Position numbers and translations under genes: made by a program. A stretch of 59,693 bases of DNA from the NCBI RefSeq assembly GCF_022836475.1, contig NZ_BQXH01000015.1, positions 1 through 59,693 on the forward strand, written 5' to 3'. The stretch comes from Ligilactobacillus pabuli (GTDB lineage: Bacteria; Bacillota; Bacilli; Lactobacillales; Lactobacillaceae). This document shows positions 53,138-59,693 of this stretch, piece after piece; position 1 is the stretch's first letter; every line of letters begins with the position of its first letter. Below the pieces are notes generated by a model. The model was not told the origin of the DNA and did no database searches. It was given only the letters and a program-made list of their open reading frames with translations.

Positions 53138-55693
53138 ATGACACAGCAAAATATGGAATTATTTGACCCAAATACAATGCGGGAAGAAGCATATATTGTG
53201 GGTCATGTAACTCAAGTTTTTTTTCAGGCAACAGCAAGTTTCTATAAAGTTTTATTGGTTAAGGTCAAAGAACTCAATTTTGACTGGCCTGAAAAAACAA
53301 TAACAGTCACGGGAAATTTTGCTGAGGTCAAAGAAGATACCCTCTATCGATTTACCGGTCGTTTAGTGAAACATCAAAAGTACGGGAAGCAGTTTCAAGC
53401 GGATCATTACCAAACTGAGTTGCCTACTTCAAAAGAAGGGGTCGTCAAATATTTATCGAGTAGTCATTTTCCAGGAATTGGTGAAAAAACGGCTGAAAAA
53501 ATTGTCGAAAAATTAGGTGACGATGCAGTCAGTCTGATGTTGCAGGATTCTACTAAAATCGCACACCTTAATTTGACTGAGGCCCAGCAAAAAAGTTTAC
53601 AGGATAATTTAGAAGCTGATCAGGGAATTGAACAAATTATTATTGGCTTGAATAGCTTGGGATTTTCAAGTAAGATGGCAGCCCGAATTTATAGTTTTTT
53701 TCAAGCAGATACTTTAAGTACGATCCATGACGATCCATATCAGTTATCGATTCATATTAATGGGATCGGTTTTTATCGTGCTGATCAAATTGCCCAGCAA
53801 TTGGGAATTGAGGCGGACGATAGCGGTCGATTACGTGGAGCCATTTTCCAAGTTTTATATGAAGATAGCGCATCAGATGGAAATTTATATGTCCCAGGAG
53901 AAACACTCCTCAAAAATGTGCAAGAATTATTGCAAACCGGACGTAATGTCTCAATTTCAGTTGATAAAATTGCCGATGAATTAATTGATTTGGTGAAGAA
54001 CCGAAAATTAGTCGTTGAGAACAATAATTTTTACTTAAAAAAATATTATTATGGAGAATGGAATATTGCAGCTGAATTAGCACGGGTAATGAAAAATAAT
54101 GATGAAACTGATTTTGCTGATGCGGATCAATTGCAAGAAGATTTGAGTGAAATTGAAGCCCAAATGCAAATTGAGTACAACGATACACAAAAAGAAGCCA
54201 TTGTTGAGGCACTTACATCCAAGGTTTTCCTATTGACTGGAGGCCCCGGAACAGGAAAAACAACGATCATCAATGGAATTGTTGCGTTGTATGCCTATGA
54301 AAACCAGATTGACTTAGAAGAACGACACCTGCCGATCTTGTTGGCGGCACCAACAGGTCGAGCTGCAAAAAGAATGAGTGAGACAACTGGTTTGCCGGCC
54401 AGCACCATTCATCGTTTGTTAAAAATTAATGGTCGTGATAGCGAATTACCAGAAGAAATAGACGAGTTGGATGGCAAGTTATTAATTATCGATGAAACTT
54501 CGATGGTCGATACAGATTTAATGAACGCCTTAGTGAAAAGCATTCCGGACCAGATGCAAGTTATTTTTGTAGGTGACCGCCATCAGCTGCCTTCGGTTGG
54601 ACCAGGACAAGTCTTTGCCGATATGCTAATGAGCGATGTTTTGCCAAAAAAAGAATTAACGAAGATTTATCGTCAAGGAGAATATTCCTCAATTATTTCT
54701 TTGGCGCATGCAGTGAATGAAGGGCAATTGCCATCGGACTTTACTAAACAACAAAGTGACCGCTCTTTTATTGCTTGTCATGCTAATCTAGTACCTCAAG
54801 TGATTGCGAAGGTAGTTGAAGTCGCGATGCGTAAAGGGAATGCAAAAGGTGATATTCAATTACTAGCTCCAATGTATCGTGGTGCTGCTGGAATTGATAA
54901 CTTAAATGATTTGTTACAACAGCTGATGAATCCAGTCCATGCTCGGCAAAAAGAAATTGAAGTCGGCCAACATCATTTGCGGATCGGAGACAGGGTCTTG
55001 CAACTGGTAAATGATCCTGAAAATAATATTTACAATGGTGATATTGGAGAAATCGTGGCAATCGATGCGGGAGAAAAGAAACGCAGAAATGGCCCCGATA
55101 GTGTCACGGTTTTATTTGAACAAAATGAAGTTGAAATTGAGAAAAAAGATTGGAATAATTTGACACTTGCGTATTGTTTGTCGATTCATAAATCGCAAGG
55201 AGGAGAATTTCCGATTGTTATTTTACCAATGGTTAGACAATTTTCCCGAATGTTTGCCAGAAATTTGTTGTATACTGCAATCACTCGTGCAAAATCTAAG
55301 TTAATTTTGGTTGGGGAGATCGAAGCTTTCCAACAAAGTATCTTAAAGGTTTCCCAAAATCGGTTAACAAGTTTAAAACAACGATTACAGGCTGAGTTGG
55401 GGGAAGAAAAAGCAGTTGAGCAGGCAAGTAGTGGGTCAGAGGAATCAGCTCAAGAAGGGACTCAGTCAACTATCCCAGTGAAAGCTGAAAAGAGCGAATT
55501 AGTTCAAACATCCACTCAGCCAGTCATGGTACAAGCAACTCGTGTCTCGACACCAGCTGTTGCAACACCTCGCTCAGAAACTAAGCAGTATCTGTTAACT
55601 GCAGAATTAATTGCAAGTCAGCAAATTGATCCGATGATTGGAATGGGTCAGTTGACACCATTTGATTTTATGCAGAAAAAGAGCTTCGGCTAA
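53138..55693 (+). CDS. recD2: ATP-dependent 5'-3' DNA helicase RecD2
   Basis: This 851-residue stand-alone RecD2 has an N-terminal OB-like region and HhH repeats (FPGIGEKTAEKIVEKLG, LNSLGFSSKMAARIYS). Its SF1B helicase core has Walker A GGPGTGKTT near 370, LIIDETSMVD, GDRHQLPSVGPG and the C-terminal KSQGGEFPIVI and YTAITRAKSKL. It lacks a RecBC partner here, as usual, and acts in repair and replication restart. A Ser/Thr/Gln-rich tail follows 750. Confidence 0.96.
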   Translation: MTQQNMELFDPNTMREEAYIVGHVTQVFFQATASFYKVLLVKVKELNFDWPEKTITVTGNFAEVKEDTLYRFTGRLVKHQKYGKQFQADHYQTELPTSKEGVVKYLSSSHFPGIGEKTAEKIVEKLGDDAVSLMLQDSTKIAHLNLTEAQQKSLQDNLEADQGIEQIIIGLNSLGFSSKMAARIYSFFQADTLSTIHDDPYQLSIHINGIGFYRADQIAQQLGIEADDSGRLRGAIFQVLYEDSASDGNLYVPGETLLKNVQELLQTGRNVSISVDKIADELIDLVKNRKLVVENNNFYLKKYYYGEWNIAAELARVMKNNDETDFADADQLQEDLSEIEAQMQIEYNDTQKEAIVEALTSKVFLLTGGPGTGKTTIINGIVALYAYENQIDLEERHLPILLAAPTGRAAKRMSETTGLPASTIHRLLKINGRDSELPEEIDELDGKLLIIDETSMVDTDLMNALVKSIPDQMQVIFVGDRHQLPSVGPGQVFADMLMSDVLPKKELTKIYRQGEYSSIISLAHAVNEGQLPSDFTKQQSDRSFIACHANLVPQVIAKVVEVAMRKGNAKGDIQLLAPMYRGAAGIDNLNDLLQQLMNPVHARQKEIEVGQHHLRIGDRVLQLVNDPENNIYNGDIGEIVAIDAGEKKRRNGPDSVTVLFEQNEVEIEKKDWNNLTLAYCLSIHKSQGGEFPIVILPMVRQFSRMFARNLLYTAITRAKSKLILVGEIEAFQQSILKVSQNRLTSLKQRLQAELGEEKAVEQASSGSEESAQEGTQSTIPVKAEKSELVQTSTQPVMVQATRVSTPAVATPRSETKQYLLTAELIASQQIDPMIGMGQLTPFDFMQKKSFG

Positions 55694-55727
55694 CCAAATT
55701 CTTGTTTTATTATGAAATTTAACTCAA

Positions 55728-55766
55728 AAAAGGATGTCACCCATTATGAAGTGACACCCTTTTTTG
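55728..55766. terminator. Bidirectional terminator
   Basis: AAAAAGGATGTCAC and GTGACACCCTTTTTT pair with one bulge, between recD2 and the convergent lipid kinase gene. Confidence 0.88.
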
Positions 55767-55767
55767 A

Positions 55768-56742
55768 TTAATGTCTTTCTTTAACTGGAATCGATTCAAC
55801 GTCCAGCCAGAAAGGATATTTGATAACTTTTAAAAACAAATCAAAGTATTGATTAGGCAGTTCTTCACCATCAATTTGCCCGAATTCTACGGAGTTCACG
55901 AGCAGATGCATTTCTTTGCTCTTGTAATGATGAATTCCTGGAAAACGGAACTTCTTTCTAAAATAAACAGAAAAGCCTAGTAAAATGAATTTTAATAGAT
56001 TCATATTATCTGCCACCACTAAATCAAGTTGCTGGTCAGTGGCACTTGCTTCCGGCGAAAGAACTAAACCCCCGGAAATAAAAGGTTGGTTGGAAACATT
56101 GACGATCGAACTATGTTTGAAAAATTCATATTGATCTTCTAAACGCAAGGTGACCGGAAATGATTCCTGATCTAAATATGCTTTGAATAACGCAAAAAAG
56201 AAACTGATAAAGCCCAAATGAAATTTTTCAAGTAGGCGAGATTCTTTTTGATGGTGCAGCATGCTAACAAGATAAGCATCTTGTCCAACACTAAAATCAT
56301 TTAAAAAGTAACCTTGAGTGTTATGCGACATTTCTTGGTAGAACCCTACATCATAATAACAGGGCTCTTGAGCATTCAAAGTTTGTTGTAGGGCAGCTAG
56401 AGGGTCAGTTGCCAAACCAATTCCCCGGGCAAAACTATTATTATTACCAGAAGGAATAAAGCTGAGTGGAATATCACTGACTTTAGCATCTTTAATACCA
56501 TTTAATGTATCGTTAAGAGTTCCATCGCCGCCTACAACTAGAATCACAGTTTTTTGGTAGTCTGCGGGAGTTAATTTGGTTACAAATTGGTGAGCAATTT
56601 GCCTCGCATCACCTGGACGATGCGTTAATTCAAAGGAGTAATTAACTGCTCTTTGATTTAGCTCAGCTTGAACGCTTGCCCAACTTACTTTTGATTTGCC
56701 ATGATTGGCAAAGGTATTAACAATGACAAAATAGTTTTGCAA
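55768..56742 (-). CDS. Diacylglycerol kinase family lipid kinase
   Basis: This 324-residue protein starts MQNYFVIVNTFANHGKS from a TTG at 56742 that lies nine bases after AAAGGAGG; the longer frame to 56865 has no support. The DAGK catalytic motif VVGGDGTLND and the PSGNNNSFARGIGL loop are clear, and the C-terminal part has GQIDGEE. It probably phosphorylates diacylglycerol or a related lipid. It is the gene after rnjA on the same strand. Confidence 0.88.
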   Translation of the reverse strand: MQNYFVIVNTFANHGKSKVSWASVQAELNQRAVNYSFELTHRPGDARQIAHQFVTKLTPADYQKTVILVVGGDGTLNDTLNGIKDAKVSDIPLSFIPSGNNNSFARGIGLATDPLAALQQTLNAQEPCYYDVGFYQEMSHNTQGYFLNDFSVGQDAYLVSMLHHQKESRLLEKFHLGFISFFFALFKAYLDQESFPVTLRLEDQYEFFKHSSIVNVSNQPFISGGLVLSPEASATDQQLDLVVADNMNLLKFILLGFSVYFRKKFRFPGIHHYKSKEMHLLVNSVEFGQIDGEELPNQYFDLFLKVIKYPFWLDVESIPVKERH

Positions 56743-56851
56743 AGTTTTAGACCTCCTTTCAGTAGTAACAACTAGCAGCCTGTAAAAGGGTACATAGACC
56801 AAACAAAACCGGGAAAACCCAAACGGTATCCCGGTCTGTGTAAATAAATTT

Positions 56852-58528
56852 TTAAACTGTGACAAACATTGGTAAAATCATTGGATGTCTTTCAGTTTGG
56901 TCATATAAGAATGACTGTAAATCAGAAATTACAGCTTCACGAATCATTGCTTCCGTGACATTCTCATTTTTTAAAGTTCGTTTGATTGACCGATTAATCA
57001 AGCGCCGTCCTTTATTGATCAGTTCACCTGATTCACGCATGTAGATAAAGCCGCGTGAAAGAAGGTCTGGACCAGCGAGGACCATTTTTTTATTCATGTC
57101 GATGGTTGCAACGACAACCACGATCCCGTCTTTTGAAAGGATACGTCGGTCACGTAAAACAACATTACCGATATCTCCAACACCAGAACCATCAACATAG
57201 ACATCACTAGCATCAAAATGACCAGCAATTCTAGCAGAGTCTTTAGTCAGTGCTAACACATCACCGTTGTCTAGAATAAAGGAGTTTTCCTTTGGAACAT
57301 CACATTTTTGTGCTAATTCAGTATGAATCTTCAGCATCCGATATTCCCCATGGACAGGCATGAAATACTTAGGCTTCATTAAGCGCAACATTAATTTTTG
57401 TTCTTCTTGGCCACCGTGACCAGAAGCATGGATATTATTAACTTTACCATGAATTACTGTAGCACCAGCTTCTTCAAGTTCATTGATCACACGGTTAACG
57501 CTTAAAGTGTTACCAGGAATTGGTGAACTTGAAAAGACTACCGTATCATTTGGCTGAATTGAAACCTGGCGGTGAGTACCATTGGCGATCCGACTTAAAG
57601 CCGCCATGGGTTCACCCTGAGAGCCAGTACAAAGGATCATGACCTTATTTGCAGGTAGATGATTGATTTCACGTGCATCAACTAAAGCTTCATCTGGGAT
57701 GTCCAAATAGCCTAATTCACGCCCGTTGGCAATCGCTGCTTCCATACTTCTACCAAAGACTGCAATTTTACGGCCACGGTTAATTGCAGCAGTTGCGGCC
57801 TGTTGAACACGGGAAATATTAGAGGCAAAGGTTGCGAAAATCACCCGGCCATCAACTTTTTCAAAAATACGTCGAATTGATTTGCCGACCCAGCGTTCAG
57901 ACTTGGTGAAGTTGGGAATCTCAGCATTAGTACTATCAGACAATAAGCATAAAACGCCTTCCTCACCTAAACGCGCCATTCTTTGTAAGTTCGGTGGCTG
58001 ATTAGTGATTGGGGTTAAATCAAACTTATAGTCCCCGGTACAAACTATTGTTCCAGAAGGGGTTTTAATTGCCACACCTAAGGTATCTGGAATCGAGTGA
58101 GTTGTCCGGAAAAATGAAACGCTCGTTTTCCTAAATTTCAGGACAGTATCTTCATTAATTTCGTGTAGTTCGGTCGTCCTTAACAAACCATGTTCTTCTA
58201 ATTTGCCTTTGATCAATGCAAGAGCTAAAGGTCCAGCATAAACGGGGACGTTGATCTGTTTTAAGAAATACGGAATTCCCCCGATATGGTCTTCATGCCC
58301 GTGAGTGATCACCAAGGCTTTTATTTTTTGTTTATTTGCCACTAAATATTGGTAGTTAGGAATGACATAATCGATTCCTAAAAGGTCATCTTCCGGAAAT
58401 TTGATTCCGGCATCGACGACGATGATTTCATCCTGAAATTGAATCCCATAGGTATTTTTCCCAATTTCATCTAAACCACCAACGGCAAAAACAGCAGTTT
58501 CGTTGTTTTTGACATTTAGTTTTTTCAT
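56852..58528 (-). CDS. rnjA: Ribonuclease J
   Basis: This 558-residue metallo-beta-lactamase/beta-CASP nuclease has the zinc motif HGHEDH at 76–81, further ligands in HSIPD and TGDYKFD, and the beta-CASP region with [15 protein letters not shown] and [10 protein letters not shown]. It performs 5'-3' exonuclease and endonuclease mRNA decay. Its ATG overlaps the rpoY stop by one base (TAATG), implying translational coupling. The rpoY linkage fits RNase J1 rather than J2. Confidence 0.95.
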   Translation of the reverse strand: MKKLNVKNNETAVFAVGGLDEIGKNTYGIQFQDEIIVVDAGIKFPEDDLLGIDYVIPNYQYLVANKQKIKALVITHGHEDHIGGIPYFLKQINVPVYAGPLALALIKGKLEEHGLLRTTELHEINEDTVLKFRKTSVSFFRTTHSIPDTLGVAIKTPSGTIVCTGDYKFDLTPITNQPPNLQRMARLGEEGVLCLLSDSTNAEIPNFTKSERWVGKSIRRIFEKVDGRVIFATFASNISRVQQAATAAINRGRKIAVFGRSMEAAIANGRELGYLDIPDEALVDAREINHLPANKVMILCTGSQGEPMAALSRIANGTHRQVSIQPNDTVVFSSSPIPGNTLSVNRVINELEEAGATVIHGKVNNIHASGHGGQEEQKLMLRLMKPKYFMPVHGEYRMLKIHTELAQKCDVPKENSFILDNGDVLALTKDSARIAGHFDASDVYVDGSGVGDIGNVVLRDRRILSKDGIVVVVATIDMNKKMVLAGPDLLSRGFIYMRESGELINKGRRLINRSIKRTLKNENVTEAMIREAVISDLQSFLYDQTERHPMILPMFVTV

Positions 58529-58743
58529 TAATTAAACTCCGTGAGCTGATAGTTAGCCCCTTGTTGCTCGTATTCCAAGGAGGCTCCGTTGAGTTCTTCG
58601 ATAAATTCAACGTTATAGTCGGTTTGTTCCTCGACTAAGGCACGAGCGGCAACTTCTGAATCTGCTTCTAAATACAAGGATTCAGTGTTTTCACGTCGTG
58701 GACTAATTTTTTTACTTGGTTGGTAATATACTTTAAAAATCAT
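58528..58743 (-). CDS. rpoY: RNA polymerase epsilon subunit
   Basis: This 71-residue protein (formerly DUF1447/YkzG) starts [19 protein letters not shown], with TESLYLEA and [16 protein letters not shown] following. It is a small accessory subunit of Firmicutes RNA polymerase. AAGGAG precedes the ATG at 58743; the upstream in-frame ATGs (to 58779) lie before it and are not used. It is coupled to rnjA. Confidence 0.95.
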   Translation of the reverse strand: MIFKVYYQPSKKISPRRENTESLYLEADSEVAARALVEEQTDYNVEFIEELNGASLEYEQQGANYQLTEFN

Positions 58744-59025
58744 TAATTTATTCTCCTTCATAACATTATTAAACTGCATTGCGCTTTAATGGCGCAAAAA
58801 ATAAAATTCCGAACATGGATCGTTTACACGATATTTAGTATTATTTTAGCATACAAAACCCAGCAAGTATAGAAGTGTGCCATACCATTTAAAATTTACT
58901 TGATTTTTCTAAGCTTTTGCAAGCGAACACAGAGTAAAAGATTAAGAAAAAAAGGAGATTATGGTAAAATGAAGCTGATATAACCAGTAGCTGGCTGAGC
59001 TGATTTTTGGAAAGGACAGATCAAT
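58744..59025. other. Divergent intergenic region
   Basis: On the minus strand an extended -10 (TGCTAAAAT) at about 58843–58851 probably drives rpoY–rnjA, leaving a leader of about 100 bases with TTGCGCCATTAAAGCGCAA, a stem that may shape the leader. On the plus strand a TAAAAT at about 58965 may serve the gene at 59026. Confidence 0.45.
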
Positions 59026-59511
59026 ATGAAAATAATTTTAAGTCTGCTTGTTCTGTTCTTACTAGCAGCAATTATCTTTTTTTGTTACCGCAAATTTCGG
59101 AGCTTTCGGTTGAAACGACAGCAGCGGCGGTATGAAATCGTAGTCACTGAGGCACTACAAGATTCTTTAGGCAAAGTTAGTGTTGCCGGTTTTAATGGAA
59201 AAAAAGTTGCCTTGGATCAAATCGCAGTTGCACAAGTTGCCAAAGCTTGGGGGCTGAATGTGGTTGTTTTTGGGTATTCATTTCCAGTTCAAGAACTAGA
59301 TAAAAAACAAGTGCGTCAAGTTAAAGAAGCACTTAGCGAACAACTCAAAATATTTGCCCAACAACATTCTTTGAACAGCCCTGAAGAACCATCAAGCCTA
59401 GTGATTTCTGACATTTGGCAACGTGACCTAGTTTTAAATGTTGAGGTTGCCTATTTGATCAATGAGCAAACCAAAGGTTACCTGCGTGACGTCGAAAAGC
59501 TAGACCATTAA
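59026..59511 (+). CDS. Membrane-anchored protein of unknown function
   Basis: This 161-residue protein has an N-terminal membrane helix (IILSLLVLFLLAAIIFFCYR) followed by a basic patch (KFRSFRLKRQQRRYE) that would stay in the cytoplasm, then a soluble domain with DSLGKVSVAGFNGKKVALDQ and SDIWQRDLVLNVEVAYL. AAAGG precedes the ATG. It is monocistronic between divergent rpoY and a double terminator. No family recognised. Confidence 0.7.
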   Translation: MKIILSLLVLFLLAAIIFFCYRKFRSFRLKRQQRRYEIVVTEALQDSLGKVSVAGFNGKKVALDQIAVAQVAKAWGLNVVVFGYSFPVQELDKKQVRQVKEALSEQLKIFAQQHSLNSPEEPSSLVISDIWQRDLVLNVEVAYLINEQTKGYLRDVEKLDH

Positions 59512-59533
59512 TTTGAATGACTTAAGAAATATA

Positions 59534-59575
59534 AAAAGGCTGGCAGTCAAATTGAAGACTGTCAGCCTTTTTAAA
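59534..59575 (+). terminator. Terminator after the 59026 gene
   Basis: AAAAAGGCTGGCAGTC and GACTGTCAGCCTTTTT form a 16-bp stem, one of the strongest in the window. Confidence 0.92.
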
Positions 59576-59596
59576 ATTAATGGGTCTAAACTTTTT

Positions 59597-59629
59597 AGTG
59601 TTGATGAGTTGATCATCAGCACTTTTTTT
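59597..59629 (+). terminator. Second terminator near the right edge
   Basis: AGTGTTGATGA and TCATCAGCACT pair around GTTGA, followed by seven T and then CTACGCAAA, the word also seen after the terminator at 2363–2392. Confidence 0.75.
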
Positions 59630-59693
59630 CTACGCAAAAAGGACATCATTTGTCCTCGTGTGCTACGATTAAAGTGTCTAATTAAAATCAAAG
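59630..59693. other. Right-edge sequence, possible start of a mobile element
   Basis: After the terminator a perfect inverted repeat AGGACA–TGTCCT (59640–59656) is followed by GTGTCTAATTAAAATCAAAG at the edge. This looks like the untranslated start of an IS or another gene, but no coding sequence is inside the window and I cannot name the element. Confidence 0.3.

Noticed and set aside
55768-56865. Extended 365-residue form of the lipid kinase
   Set aside because: The extra 41 residues lie before a clear AAAGGAGG site and overlap the end of rnjA; the TTG at 56742 begins at the family N-terminus.

Overview
The window is low-GC Firmicutes chromosome, almost certainly from a member of the Lactobacillaceae. 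The evidence is the lactobacillus-type order DUF3397–mraZ–rsmH–ftsL–pbp2X–mraY–murD–murG–divIB–ftsA–ftsZ, the sepF–ylmG–ylmH–divIVA–T-box–ileS block, rpoY–rnjA, rarA beside a 6S-type RNA, and a cysteine desulfurase–DUF1831–mnmA cluster. The genus cannot be fixed from the sequence alone.

Positions 1–3340 are accessory and decayed. An IS3-family (IS150-type) element ends at about 113. Next comes the wreck of a prophage head module: the C-terminal part of a phage minor capsid protein (Phage_min_cap2 type) reading into a C-terminal toxin domain that looks like polymorphic toxin type 50 (Ntox50), two kinds of small intact ORF (families A and B, putative immunity or moron genes), and a broken GP20-type scaffold gene. 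The toxin–A–B unit is present twice. Both toxin copies are broken by different lesions, while both A and both B ORFs remain open. Variants of one terminator follow each small ORF, and a 5' fragment of a group II intron sits directly behind one of these terminators, at the junction of the two units. Positions 3340–3718 hold no recognisable gene.

Positions 3719–11900 carry single genes of mixed orientation: an acetyltransferase-like protein, an amino acid permease, a phosphotransferase, 3-methyladenine glycosylase, UspA, a small membrane protein, a 6S-like RNA, rarA, rpsD and free-methionine sulfoxide reductase. Positions 12000–20740 hold ezrA, a cysteine desulfurase with thiI, T-box-controlled valS, and folC. 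Positions 20750–29500 hold a HAD phosphatase, radC, a cold-shock protein, mreBCD, minCD, cardiolipin synthase, an alpha/beta hydrolase and a tiny DUF4044 gene. Positions 29600–43700 are the division and cell-wall cluster, led by an mraZ promoter with GTGG repeats at 10-bp pitch and ending with divIVA. T-box-controlled ileS follows.

Positions 47100–55700 hold a Nudix ADP-ribose pyrophosphatase, a small membrane protein, mtnN, a second cysteine desulfurase with DUF1831 and mnmA, a histidine phosphatase, a TPR protein and recD2. Positions 55768–58743, on the minus strand, hold a lipid kinase and the rpoY–rnjA pair. The right end has one unrecognised membrane-anchored protein, two terminators and a sequence that may begin another mobile element.

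The core genes form coherent groups: peptidoglycan precursor synthesis, septum and elongation machinery, division-site placement, sulfur transfer to tRNA (two desulfurase–thiolase pairs) and tRNA charging. No complete new system is present. The least explained part is the decayed toxin/immunity-like region at the left end.
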